Below are positions 31,832-43,712 of a stretch of DNA of 64,000 nt, one piece after another. The stretch's first letter is position 1. Each line of letters starts with the position of its first letter. The position numbers and the translations under genes are program-made. The notes under the pieces were generated by a model, which searched no databases, had not been told where the DNA came from, and saw only the letters and a list, made by a program, of their open reading frames with translations. The DNA is from Salticus scenicus (Eukaryota > Arthropoda > Arachnida > Araneae > Salticidae), in NCBI GenBank assembly GCA_963930645.1, contig OZ005660.1, positions 201,157,927-201,221,926 on the forward strand, read 5' to 3'.

Positions 31832-32385
31832 CAGGGTGACAAGAAATAACTTGGGCACACATGATACGTTATAACTTTAATGCTAATGAAAATATTACGA
31901 CCAAACTTCAATAAATATGAATACATTATTTTGTCTATTATATTTACAAATTTTCAGAGTGGCTACCTATAATCTTAATGCAGAACTTTAAACGTGTCAC
32001 AAAATTTTCGGCTATGGGCCGCAACTCACTGATATTTTATCCCATTCCTTGCATAAAAATTCCTTTAGGGATGCCAAAGTTTTATGAGGTTTAGCATACA
32101 CCCTTGTCTCTAAGATGGATCAAACAGAATAATCCATTGGTTCAAATCTGGGGAGTATGGTGGCCATTCTTGAGCTCTAATGAAGTCAGGAAAATTTGTC
32201 TTGCACCAATCTTGAGTGCCTTTAGCTCTGTGTGCAGGTGCGGAATCCTGTTGGAAGGTCCATCTTTTGTTTCTAAAGAACTTTTGCGACCAAGGCAAGA
32301 GAACATTTTCCAAAATGAGTTTGCGATAGTGGTAGTTACAGATATTTGGTTTGAAACTTCGTCCAAGTTATTTCTTGTCACGCTG
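31832..32385 (-). mobile_element. Internally deleted mariner-type element
   Basis: The 26-bp inverted ends agree at nearly every position: ACAGGGTGACAAGAAATAAC... from 31831 and the inverse ...GTTATTTCTTGTCACGCTGT ending 32386, each next to TA, the mariner target. Only 554 bp remain of a normal ~1.3 kb. The minus strand keeps the C-terminal catalytic half of the transposase. Confidence 0.85.
32110..32313 (-). pseudogene. mariner-type transposase, C-terminal catalytic fragment
   Basis: Reads WTFQQDSAPAHRAKGTQ, with the second catalytic Asp, then EWPPYSPDLN. One base is missing from the Asn-Pro-Met-Asp-Tyr region, shifting the frame just before the third catalytic Asp (the next frame resumes MDYSV). 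The N-terminal DNA-binding domain is absent. The Met start is internal. Confidence 0.8.
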
Positions 32386-32488
32386 TAATTACATTCCTTA
32401 AGCCAAACAGAAAAAAAGCAAAAATCTTTTACATAAGTTTGTCTATTTTCATGCACTTCATATAAATAAATATTACTGTTATTTATTT

Positions 32489-33144
32489 TGTGGAGAACGC
32501 AACTTCTCCACATTCATTTTAACTTTAACTTGGAGCTGTAAATGAAATACTTAATTTATGAAGAAACGACAGAGTCCAAATATATAACATAAATGAGCTT
32601 TAATTGAGCTTAAATAAGAAGGGGGACGCTGGACTTTGGTTTGATTTAATACCTTTAAATGGGAAGCCCTCTTAAATACTTTGATATTTATAAATAACCT
32701 CCGTTACTTTACTTTACTCAATTTACTCGCAAATGATCTCAACTACTTCTAATCACTTTCATTAACTTTTAAGACCAAGTAGTCTTTCGCATGTAGGAGG
32801 ATTCCCTGACGCTACAATGCTACAGGACTTACTCTCTTCTATCCTAAGCCGCTAACAGCTAGCTCTCTCAACTCTCATACCTTCCTTCACACAAACTTTC
32901 TAACTACCATCCTTCAACTCACTCGCCTTCCAACTAACGCTCGTACCAACTCTCCCAAAACGATCTTCCTTCCAACTCCTTTTATCTATCTTACTTTCCA
33001 AAATATTTGCATATTTCAATTTATAAATTTAAGTTAGGATCGGAACTAACTCCATCACTCAAACGACTTGAATCCTAAAACAGCAGATTCACGTTTTACC
33101 CGCAAAGTGCGAGTTTTAATTGTAGCACTTTGCTATACCTGACA
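32489..33144 (-). mobile_element. Solo LTR with 4-bp target duplication
   Basis: The block runs TGTGGAGAACGC...ATACCTGACA on the plus strand (TG...CA) and is flanked on both sides by ATTT (32485-32488 and 33145-33148), a fitting target duplication. Read on the minus strand there is a TATA-like GATAAAAGG followed by a purine-rich leader. A 656-bp length suits Ty3/gypsy or BEL/Pao LTRs. It contains no coding part. Orientation is less certain than the borders. Confidence 0.6.
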
Positions 33145-33149
33145 ATTTT

Positions 33150-35329
33150 TTAGGGAAAACGTTATATAAACGTATCTCAACTTCTAACAATTAACTGGTC
33201 AGATTTAAACCAAATTCGGTGCACTTTTTGTTTAATTCGAAAAAAAAAAAAAAAAAGTTAAAGCTGCAGCATTAGATAGATTCACTTTTGTTTCATACCA
33301 TGTAATCCTATTGGAATTTTACTGTTTCGTATTATATGGTTATATTTAAACCTTAACCCCGTATATATTATATAATAAATATATTTATTTAACCCCATAT
33401 TATATATTTATGGATATATTTAACCTTTTATCTACTGCATTATGAAACAGACAAAAAAAAGTATTTTAAACTTTTTTTTTTTTTAAGTTACTTACAAGTA
33501 CGTTTTAAAGTTGTATACAGTAAAAATTATTTATATCATATTTCATTATAATAGCACTGCTAGGCATGAAAATTGCCTCTGACACCATTTCACTATATTC
33601 TTGTGTAAAATGACCTCCTGAATATGAATAGGACGCCCATTTTGCCCTAACCACCGATTTTTAGGAATGCCCCCCTACTTTCATCATTTTTCGATGGTTT
33701 TATGGCTATAATTCATTTTGAGGAGGGGGGAGGATTATTTTAACCGTTAAATATCTTTTGAGGGACTACAGTGTTAGAAAATTGTAAAACTTGGACATCT
33801 GCGACAAGGGGAAATTTTTGGAAGGTCCACTGAAATTATGTATTACATTTCTCATATTTTTTTAATTTGTTATTAATAATATTTTTTTTTAAACTTTATA
33901 TATTTTTTGTTTTTAGGTGTTAAATTAATACTTTTCATTCTTCAAATCAAATTCATGGTCATAAAATTATCGAACAGAGGAAAAAAATGAGGGAGAGAGT
34001 AGTGTTTCTAGAAAACGGTGGGTGAGATATCAGATCTCGAATATATATTTTTAGTACAACTGCACTATTAAAGTAGTATTTTAATGTGCCGCTGGTACAT
34101 AAAAGTCGGAAAAGATATTTAAACTTTATAAAAGTGTAAAAATAAATTTACTGTACATTTCCTTATATTTTGTCTAAGATTTATAGTAGATTTTTGGGGT
34201 AATATAGTAATTAATTACTATAGTAATTAATTATAACACACGTGAAGATCGTGAAAAATGCCAAGCGAAAACAGTGACAGTACTCTATAAAATAGAGTCG
34301 GCAGCAAAATCTTTGAAGCACACATCCACACTTTTCTTTTCTTTCTTTTTTTAATTTTTTTTTTTTTTTTTTTTTTTAGGACTGAGGACTATTTGTCTCA
34401 ATCTCCGGATTTTACGATACCAGTTTTACGATAGTTGGATATTTATCGAAATCGAAAATTTATCGAAAATATAATTGAATAATTGGAAAACAATGTTATA
34501 ATTTGAAAAAAAACAAAAAAAAACTAATAGTTCTCCGTCCTAAACTAAATTCTGCTTTTGCCAGAATTTCATCGAAATCATTTTTTTTTTTCCCTTTAAG
34601 AAAAATAAAATTAAATAAAATTAATAATAATCAGTATCGAAACAAACACTATCGAAAAAGTTCTTTTTTAATAATTTTGAATAAGAAAATAAAACGCGAG
34701 CGTGCAAAATGAAATTAAAAAGAAAAAAAGAAAAAAAGAAACAAGATAATTGAGTTTGAATTTGAGTTGGTAATTTAAGGATGCCATTGATATAGTAATT
34801 TTTTTTTTTTTTTTTTGTAAATTGTTTCAATAAGTCAAAATGTGGATATCATAATTGCGCTAGTAAAGACCCTTGCGAGGAACGTCCGACTTACTTCGGT
34901 GCCAAATTTCAAATTTCGCCAAAAGAGTCCTGTACTAAAGTTTTTTTTTTTTTTTTTTTTTTTTTTTAGCACTAATTTTTATCATGAACTTACTTTTTTA
35001 TAAACAATATAAGACTAAGATCATGAATCGACAAATAGTTACTTAACAAAACAGTATTAGGTGCACATGTTTTAAGATGGAATTATTGCTAGTGCTTCAA
35101 TAAATTTGCTGCCGACTGTACTTTCTCGTACAAAAAAGGCTACATATAATGTCTATTTTCTTGTAGTGAGATTAAACTGAGGTATATATAATCTGTTCTT
35201 ATACATATCTTCGAAATTTCTTCCATAAATTTTATTTTACACGTTTTTTGAACTAATGGTGATTTAAAGTACCGTCGATAGATAAAGAACGAAAAATAAA
35301 GTGTTTTTTTTTTTCCTTTTGCATTTTTC
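33150..35329. other. AT-rich non-coding stretch with many T runs
   Basis: T or A runs of 14-24 bases occur at about 33239, 34349, 34800 and 34940. A small palindrome-rich patch (AGTAATTAATTACTATAGTAATTAATTA) lies at 34206-34235. No transposon ends or genes are recognised; open frames are Lys/Phe-rich artefacts. Confidence 0.45.
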
Positions 35330-36054
35330 CTTTCCGAACATACATATGTAAGGAAGGTATTGCAATCATGTCAAAAATCCGAATTTGATATTTTGATATT
35401 TCTATACATTTTGAGATACCCTGAGTCCGTTTTCACTATTTTTACGATGATGTATGTATGTGTGTGCGTGTATATGTATGTGTATGTGTGTAAGTAAACA
35501 CGCTAGCATCTAAACGCTTTACTCGAATGAGCTGAAAGTTGGTACGTATGTTGTAAGTCACCGTAACACGAACCCTATTGATTTTGGTGGATCTAGCACT
35601 TATAGTTTTTTTTACAGGGACACCAAGAAAAATTCCTTATCATTATGGCCTATGGGGCCAAATTTTTAAATGTATGATAGCGTCTAAACGCCTTATTAAA
35701 CTGATCAAAAAAATGTGTATACATGTTATAGGTCACAGTTGCACGAACTGTATAGATTTTGTTGAATTTAGCACTTACAGTTTTTTTAACAGGGACATGA
35801 AGAAAAATCCTTTATCATTATGAACTATTGGACCAATTTTTAAAAGTGTGATAGCGTCTAAACGCCTTGTTCAATTGAGCTGAAAATTTATATGAATATT
35901 GTAAGTCACTGTTGTAATAACTATAAGCAAGCATTTTGGTTAATTTAGCATTTATAGGTTTTTACAGTGATACAACGAAGAATTCTTCATTATTATGATA
36001 TGTGGGCTGAAAGTTCAGTAGCGTTAAATGAAACAACGTGTACTATATGAAGAA
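35330..36054 (+). mobile_element. Family A element, copy A3, left part
   Basis: The 5' end CTTTCCGAACATACATATGTAAGGAAGG differs from A1 in the palindrome centre (TACATATGTA instead of CACTATAGTG) yet stays self-complementary, followed by TATTGCAATCATG. Microsatellite at 35453-35490 and about three monomers follow. It is interrupted by a family B element at 36055 and resumes at 37352. Confidence 0.75.
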
Positions 36055-36118
36055 CTAGTATGTTGTGGCCACCACAAGACTTTCTTCTATATTTACCTAT
36101 ACATATTCAATCAGTAAC

Positions 36119-36150
<32 letters not shown>

Positions 36151-37351
36151 CGATTTTTTTTTTTTTTTTTTTTTTTTTTGTTAAAAGTGAGAAAAATCGA
36201 TAACTTTGTTTTAAATTATCACAGATTTTATAGTTCAACCATTCGTTTTAAAGGTATTGACGAGACCTTTCGAAAGATACCCATCTTGAAAATTTATCCC
36301 CCCCGGGGGGTACTTCCCCCCCAGGGGGGGAAGCGATGCCCCCCCATGCAGAAAATTTTTTTCCTAGTTACATACTACTATTATCAATAATTCATATTAA
36401 TTTTACAATCACAAGTTTAAAACAACTCTAATTATGCACATTTATACGAATTTTTGTCCTATGCTGCCATGTTAAAAATTTAGATAAAATGCTATCACAG
36501 CGCCACCTGTTGAGCTATTGATCCCCAAACATAATCAGCACCAGTTTATGTCGGGGACCAACTAAATACCAAGTTTGGTTAAATTTCGTTAAAAAAAAAA
36601 AAAAAAAAAAAAATTGCGATATTTTTCTAAGTTTTTTTTTGTTAAAAGTAAAAAAAATCGATAACTTTGGTTTAAATTATCACAGATTTATCGTTCAACC
36701 ATTCGTTTTAAAGGTATTGACGAGATCTTTCGAAAAATATCCATCTTGAAACTTTGCCCCCCCGGGTGGGAACCTCCCCCCCCCCGGTGGAGGGGCAACC
36801 GATGCCCCCACATGCACAAAATTTTTTTCCAAGTTAACTATTACTATTATCAACGAGACCTTTCGAAAGATACCCATCTTGAAAATTTACTTCCCCGGGG
36901 GGGGGAACCGATGCCCCCCCATGCACAAAAATTTTTTCCTAGCTAACTACTACTATTATCAATAATTCATATTAATTTTACAATCACAAGTGTAAAATAA
37001 CTCTCTTTATGCCCATTTATACGGAATTTTGTCCTATGCTGCCATGTTAAAAATTTGCATAAAATGCGATTACAGCGCCACCTGTTGAGCTATTGATCCC
37101 CAAATCTAATGGGCACCAGTTCATGTCAGAGTGCAACTAAATACCAAGTTTGGTTAAATTTCATTCATTTGTTCGTGAGATACAGCGTCCACAAAAAAAT
37201 GATACAGACAGACACACAGACAGACAGACATTTTTTTAAAAACTATCAATTCGTGTTCAAGACATCCCAAAACGTGTAGATCCGTCAAAAAACGTAGGTC
37301 GAAAATTTTCGCGAATCCAATACTTTCTCTATATTACATATAGAAGAAAGT
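36055..37351 (-). mobile_element. Family B Helentron-associated-type element, copy B1, nested in A3
   Basis: On the minus strand the 5' end is ACTTTCTTCTATAT...ATATAGAGAAAGT followed by ATTGGATTCGCG, then a (GTCT)n tract (37204-37230), a TATCTCACGAAC block and monomers. At the 3' end ATATAGAAGAAAGT (inverse of the 5' end) is followed by hairpin TTGTGGTGGCCACAA and CATACTAG. Monomers are partly duplicated (36180-36400, 36640-36860 and a third piece to 37000) and contain C/G runs (CCCCCCGGGGGG at about 36300) and A-run/T-run hairpins. The interrupted A3 sequence on both sides fixes the ends. No genes. Confidence 0.75.
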
Positions 37352-37468
37352 AAAAATACTCAAACACTCTATTGTGATTTTTCTCTCTTTAACAACTCCT
37401 CTTTCTTTACTTTATCTACAAAACCGCTAATTACTCAATGTTCGGAAAGTCAAGTGGAGTCACTCCAG
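37352..37468 (+). mobile_element. Family A element, copy A3, right part
   Basis: Resumes with AAAATACTCAAACACTCTATT, continuing the A3 monomer, and ends with TGTTCGGAAAGT and the hairpin TGGAGTCACTCCA (37455-37467). Flanked by a T run on the right. Confidence 0.75.
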
Positions 37469-37469
37469 A

Positions 37470-37920
37470 TTTTTTCTTTTATCTTACTTAACAATTACAA
37501 AAAAAAAAAAAAAAAAGGGGGGGGGGGTGTAAGCAAGAACAAGAACGAAAAGTCATTCGGTTCGCATAGATTAATTTCACTTTCCGACTTTACATACGCT
37601 TTGCTTCACATAAACTTCAATGTATTTTTCATACGTGATCACACACCAGACAGTCAGAATGACAAAAAGGTAGAAATACTAAATGAATTTGTAATCACTC
37701 TTAAATATTTCTTTAAAATGCTAAAAGAGCTTAACATGAACGGAAATGGAAATCATGAAATTTTTAAGTGTGTGTATAAATGTATATTATATAACAATAG
37801 TAATAACTCAAAATAACCCTCTCAATTTATAGTTATTAATCATACATTGAATTAAAATACTTTACTGTAAGGAATAACAGGTGCGATTTTAATAATTAAT
37901 GACGCTAGTTTATAAAAAAG

Positions 37921-37952
<32 letters not shown>
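37470..37952. other. Non-coding stretch between A3 and the family D array
   Basis: Contains an A-run/G-run junction (37499-37527) and an A run of about 30 (37925-37952). The 120-codon open frame starting at 37454 begins in the family A terminus and shows no known domain, so I do not call it a gene. Confidence 0.4.
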
Positions 37953-37953
<1 letters not shown>

Positions 37954-40367
37954 CAAGTCCTTCCGGCTTATTCGGAAGGGTAGGTTGATTTCTTTTTCCG
38001 TATCAAGCACGGCTACAAATTATTAACGAATTAGTAGAAATATTGATGTAGGCTATCTGCATATGGGGGTTTAAGCAAATCGGTTCATAAATATCATAAA
38101 TAACTTTTTTATGTGACTTTAAAATTTTCAAGTGGCTTGGAAACAAGATGGTGGGCCAAGTTGACAAATGTATCAAATGCATTTGTGAGATAAGACTACT
38201 GTACAAATATAGTTGGAATTAATTCAGAATATCAAAAGTCATTGTGTTGAAAAATTGAGTAGCTGCCACTTGGATCAAAATGGCAGAGAAAGTTGCTCAG
38301 TGAACTAATTAATCTAAGATATTGTTGCAAATTTGAATTTTTTTTTTTTTCTTTTTTGTAGAAATTCTTTCAAAGAGGCTTAGTAAGTTGATTAAACATT
38401 ACTTTTCTGCATTTCCAGTTTGTTTTAACGTTAAAATAGCGTAATTTTCCCTTAAAAACGCATTAAAAAGCTCCAATATGGCAGGTAAAGGATTTGGCGA
38501 CAAATTTGGCGACTTTTTGCGAGAAAATCCATAGTTCATTAATAAACTTTATTGAGACACTTATATAATCTATGTATACATCAAAATACAAACAAATTCG
38601 GAATACGCTTTTTACAATTTGAATTTGAAATTTTCAAGTGGTCTCCACTTGAAAACAAAATGGTGGAGCAACTTGGTTAAGAAACTCATCCAAGATATCC
38701 ATAACACAAGTTAAGGCGCTGTCCAAATTAGGTTCGATTTGGAGTATTATTTCGGAAGTTATCGTGATTTAAAATTTTCAAGTGGTAGCCTGATTTCAAG
38801 TGGCCCCACTTAAGATATCTGCCAATTTATTAAAAATGGCAGATAAATTTCATTAATAAAGTTCATTTAGACTCTTATGTAGTCTAGATTTACATAAAAT
38901 TCAAGCAAATCTTGCTTTAAATAAGCTTTTTACAATGTGGGTTAGAAATATTCAAGTGGCTGCCACTTGAAAACAAAGAGTCGGAGCAACGTGGTTAACG
39001 AACTCATCCAAGATATAAGATAAGTTAAGACACTTTTCAAATTTGGCTCCATTTGGAGTATTATTTCGGAAGTTATTATGGTTTTAAATTTTCAAGTGGT
39101 AGCCTGATTTCAAGTGGTCCCGCTTAACTTAAGATATCCGCCACTTTATTAAAAATGGGGGATATAGTTCATTAATAAAGTTCTTTGAAACACTTGTAAA
39201 AACTATGTATGCATCAAATTTCAAACAAATTCGGAATACGTTTTTTACAATTTGAATTTGTAAATTCCAAGTGGTCTCCACTTGAAAACAAAATGGTGGA
39301 GCAACTTGGTTAAGAAACTCATCTAAGATATTCATAACACAAGTTAAGACGCTGTCCAAATTTGGTTCGATTTGGAGTATTATTTCGGAAGTTATCGTGA
39401 TTTAAAATTTTCAAGTGGTAGCCTGATTTCAAGTGGACCCACATAACTTAAGATATACGCCACTTTATTAAAAATGGAAGATAAATTTCATTAATAAAGT
39501 TCATTTAGACCCTTATGTAGTCTATGTATGCATCAAAATTCAAACAAATTCGCAATACGTTTTTTACAATTTGAATTAGAAAATTTCAAGTGGTCTCCAC
39601 TTGAAAACAAAATGGTGGAGCAACTTGGTTAAGAAACTCATCTAAGATATTCATAATACAAGTTAAGACGCTGTCCAAATTTGGTTCGATTTGGAGTATT
39701 ATTTCGGAAGTTATCGTGATTTTAAATTTTCAAGTGGTAGCCTGATTTCAAGTGGCCCCGCTTAACTTAAGATATCTACCACTTTATTAAAAATGACGGA
39801 TAAATTTCATTAATAAACTTCATTGAGACCCTTATGTGGTCTATATTTACATCAAATTTCAAACAAATTCGCAATATGCTTTTTACGATTTGAATTAGAA
39901 AATTTCAAGTGGTCTCCACTTGAAAACAAAATGTCGGAGCAACTTGGTTAATAAACTCATCTAAGATATTATAAAATAAGACACTATCCAAATTTGGTTC
40001 GATTTGGAGTATTATTTCGGAAGTTATAGTGATTTTAAATTTTCAAGTGGTAGCTTGATTTCAAGTGGTCCCGCTTAATTTAAATATCTGCCACTTTATT
40101 AAAAATGGCGGATAAACTTCATTAATAAACTTCATTGAGATCCTTATGTGGCCTGTATTTACATCAAAATTCAAGCAAATCTTGCTTTAAATATGCTTTT
40201 TACAATGTCGGTTTGAAATTTTCAAGTGGCTGCCACTTGAAAACAAAAAGTCGGAGCAACTTGGTTAACGAACTCATCCAAGATATTTATAAGATTAGTT
40301 CACTGTCCAAATTTGGTTCGATTTCGAGTATTATTTCGGGAGTTATCGTGGTGACAAAATTTTCATT

Positions 40368-40398
<31 letters not shown>

Positions 40399-40461
40399 TA
40401 TATATATATATATAGATAAACGAAGTGATTGCAATAGGTCGATTTCTAAAGAAATCAACCT
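37953..40461 (-). mobile_element. Family D Helentron-associated-type element with a ~317-bp satellite core
   Basis: On the minus strand the 5' end is AGGTTGATTTCTTTAGAAATCGACC, a palindrome, followed by TATTGCAATCACTT, then TA and (TATC)n microsatellites (40372-40420). Six monomers of 316-318 bp follow, each with the hairpin TTCAAGTGGNYNCCACTTGAA (near 38634, 38951, 39267, 39585, 39903, 40219). Near the 3' end AGAAATCAACC recurs, then a hairpin with CTTCCG/CGGAAG arms and ACTTG next to a T run. The left ~300 bp is a diverged monomer. No genes. Confidence 0.7.
38323..38532 (+). mobile_element. Truncated LTR fragment inside the family D array
   Basis: TGTTGCAAATTTG..., TAGAAATTCTTTCAAAGAGGC, TTAGTAAGTTGAT and GGATTTGGCG.CAAATTTGGCGAC match, on the opposite strand, the first third of the solo LTR at 3927-4560 (about 4325-4560). 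The rest of the LTR is missing, and the satellite resumes immediately after. Confidence 0.75.
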
Positions 40462-41420
40462 AAAAAATTAAGTTTTATGCGTACACAAAAAATTATTGGT
40501 ACATTTTGTGAATTACAGAAAGTTCTTATTCTATATATCCTTGTAATATATATATTGAACGTACACGAGTATTTTACGCGTACATAGGTACATATTAAAC
40601 ATACTTATATGTATGTATTAAACCAATGGTATTATTTAAACTTTTTGGTATTCGTGAAATGTTTCAAATTAAAAAAAATAAATAAAGCAAAAAAAAATAT
40701 TAAATATTTTCTTGAAAAAAAAAAAAAAAAAAAAGATGTGTTTGTGTCAGTATCTATCTATATATATTAATTACCATGTTTTTATTAACTACTATTCTTG
40801 TTTGTTTGTTTGTTTGTTTGTCCGGTACAAATATTGCAATCGAATTTTAACTAACTTCCCAACTTGCTAGACATTTGAAACTTTCACAGTAGCTCAGAAC
40901 CCGGTGACAACACAATACATCGAAGTCCGATTTTCGAATTTTTGATTAGTTTTCTTATAATTAATTAAAATGTGAAAATAATAACATCCTAATAGCGTTA
41001 AAATAGCCATTAAAATATTATCTATAATTTAATTGTTGCCAAAAAAAAAAAAAAAAAATGTACGAGTTTATTTTCTTTCGACATAAAAATAAATACGTTT
41101 AATTAAACGTGAACGTTAAAAAATTGTAAAAAGTTAAATTATGCATCTGTCATTATCACTTTAAATATTTTATGCACATTGATAAGAGCTCTACGATCCA
41201 TCAGAAAATTTAAAACATGGTATATAAAAAGTTTTTTTAAATCTTATAATTATTTTATTATAAATTCATTTAATATTTAAAAAAAGTATTAATTTTCACG
41301 TTTTTATATTTAATTTCTATAATAATTAATTAATTAATTCTTTTTATTTGTAGTTTAATGCTTTACTTTTCATTTTGCATATTAGTTAACTTAAATTTGA
41401 TATTAAGTTGAATAAAGTAA
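40462..41420. other. AT-rich non-coding stretch
   Basis: Has A runs (40717-40735, 41041-41058), a (GTTT)n tract near 40798-40820, and ordinary AT-rich sequence. Text such as TTGCAATCGAATTTTAACTAAC with TTCCCAACTTGCTAGACATTTGAAAC at 40835-40880 resembles a repeat monomer. No genes are recognised. Confidence 0.4.
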
Positions 41421-41487
41421 CTAGTATGTTGTGGCCACCACAAGACTTTCTTCTATATTTACCTATACATATTCAATCAGTAACAAT

Positions 41488-41518
<31 letters not shown>

Positions 41519-42111
41519 TACGAAGTTTTTTTTTTTTTTTTTTTTTGTTAAAAGTAAAAAAAAATCGATAACTTTGTTTTAAATTATCACAGATTTATAG
41601 TTCAACCATTCGTTTTAAAGGTATTGACGAGACCTTTCGAAAGATACCCATCTTGAAAATTTATCCCCCCCAGGGGGGAAGCGATGCCCCCCATGCAGAA
41701 AAATTTTTTCCTAGTTAACTACTACTATTATCAATAATTCATATTATTTTTATAATCACAAGTGTAAAATAACTCTCTTTATGCCCATTTATACGGAATT
41801 TTGTCCTATGCTGCCATGTTAAAAATTTGCATAAAATGCGATCACAACGCCACCTGTTGAGCGATTGATCCCAAAATCTAATCAGCACCAGTTTATGTCA
41901 GGGTGCAACTAAATACCAAGTTTGGTTAAAGTTCATTCATTGGTTCGTGAGATACAGCGTCCACAAAAAAAAAAAATGATACAGACAGACATTTTCTAAA
42001 AACTATTAATTCGTGTTCTCCACATCCCAAAACATGTAAATCCATCAAAAAGTGGACTTCGAAAATTTTCGCGAATCCAATACTTTCTCTATATTACATA
42101 TAGAAGAAAGT
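41421..42111 (-). mobile_element. Family B element, copy B2 (complete)
   Basis: On the minus strand it starts ACTTTCTTCTATATG at 42111, with ATTGGATTCGCG, a shortened GTCT tract (41987-42000), one monomer, an A-run/T-run hairpin (41490-41546), then the inverted 5' end, TTGTGGTGGCCACAA and CATACTAG ending at 41421. It is about half the length of B1 because the monomer is single. Confidence 0.8.
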
Positions 42112-42452
42112 AAAAAAAGAATAAATGGGAGAAATAAATAATTTTATTTTGTTCAGTTTTTGTAAGACTAATCAATCAAAGATTTATCAATTAACCCGAT
42201 GTAAAATAAACTGTTACTTATCGTACAAAGTCACATTTTATTATATAATTTTAGAGAATTATCAAAGTTGATTAATAAAAATGTGATTACACGAGATTCC
42301 CATGTTTCCCGAAAAGCGACAAAAGCAGTACGATATTTTTCCAAAGTGCAAACACTTTATCGCATTCTCCTTTTCAGAATAAGATATTATGTAATATCCT
42401 TCTGAAGTATTATGTAATTTATTTTTCCAAATGAAAGTTACGAATAATAAAA

Positions 42453-43638
42453 AATCTGGAGTGACTCCACTCGACTTTCCGAACATTGAGTAACTAACAG
42501 TTTTGTAGATAAAAATAAAGAAAGAGGAGTTGCTAAACAGACAAAAAAGAGAAAATCATAACAGAGTGTTTGAGTATTTTTTTCCATATATCACACGAGG
42601 TTTTATTTAACGCTACTGAACTTTGAGCCCTTAGATCATAATGATAAAGAAGTTTTCGTTGTGTCCCTGTAAAAATCTATAAATGCTAGATTCACCAAAA
42701 TGCTTATAGTTAGTGCAACTGTGATTTATAATATTCATACAAATTTTCAGCTCAATTGAATAAGGCGTTTAGATGCTATCGCTGGTCTCATAGGCCATAA
42801 AGAAAAAGAATTTTTCTTTGTGTCCCTGTAAAAAAACTGTAAGTGCTAGATTCACCAAAATCTATACAGTTGGTTCAAATGTGACCTATAACGTGTGTAG
42901 AAATTCTTTGCTGAGATTAATAAGGCGTTTAGACGCTATCACACTTTTAAAAATTTGGCAAAGAATTTTTCTTTGTGTCCCTGTAAAAAGCTGTAAGTGC
43001 TAGATTCACCAAAATCTATACAGTTGGTTCAAATGTGACCTATAACATGTGTAGAAATTCTTTGCTGAGATTAATAAGGCGTTTAGACGCTATCACACTT
43101 TTAAAAATTTGGCAAAGAATTTTTCTTTGTGTCCCTGTAAAAAAACTATAAGTGCTAGATTCTCCAAAATCTATACAGATTGAGTATCTGTGACCTATAA
43201 TATGTGTATAAAGTTTTTGCTCAATTGAATAAGGCGTTTAGATGCTATCGCACTTTTAAGATTTTGGTCCCTTGCCCATAATGATAAAGAATTTTTCTTT
43301 GTGTCCCTGTAAAAAAACTATAAGTGCTAGATTCACCAAAATCTATAGGGTTCGTACTATGGTGACTTACAATATACGTACCAACTTTCAGCTTATTCGA
43401 ACAAAGCGTTTAGACGCTAGCGTGTTCACTCACAGACATACACACATACATACACACATACATACACACATACATACACACATACATACGCACATACATA
43501 CACACACACATACATACATCATCGTAAAAATAGTGAAAACGGACTCGTTGGACTTTGAAACGTATAAAAACATCAAAATCTCGAATTCGGATTTTTGACA
43601 TGATTACAATACTTTCCTCACTATAGTGTTCGGAAAGT
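42453..43638 (-). mobile_element. Family A element, copy A4 (complete)
   Basis: The minus-strand order is 5' palindrome (43638 leftwards), ATTGTAATCATG, a long (GTATGTGT)n tract (43434-43522), about five monomers with two adjacent near-identical ones (42810-42985 and 42986-43150), then GTTCGGAAAGT and the TGGAGTCACTCCA hairpin (42457-42469). It lies between A/T runs. The longest open frames in it are the microsatellite read as His-Thr or Cys-Met-Tyr repeats. Confidence 0.8.
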
Positions 43639-43712
43639 AAAAAGTCTAACGTGAACGCCCTATATAAAATCTAACATGGTTAATAAAAATTTTATGTATA
43701 TATATATATATA

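Noticed and set aside
32104..32388. Plus-strand frame over the deleted mariner
   Set aside because: Opposite-strand shadow of the transposase fragment.
34503..34830. Lys-rich and Phe-rich open frames (also near 46434 and 63178-63467)
   Set aside because: Produced by A or T runs; no codon structure or domain.
37454..37816. 120-codon frame starting in a family A terminus
   Set aside because: Starts in repeat sequence, crosses an A/G homopolymer junction and shows no domain; no splice or homology support.
37953..40461. Regularly spaced repeats that could be mistaken for a CRISPR array
   Set aside because: Units are contiguous 317-bp satellite monomers without unique spacers, in a eukaryotic context; no cas genes.
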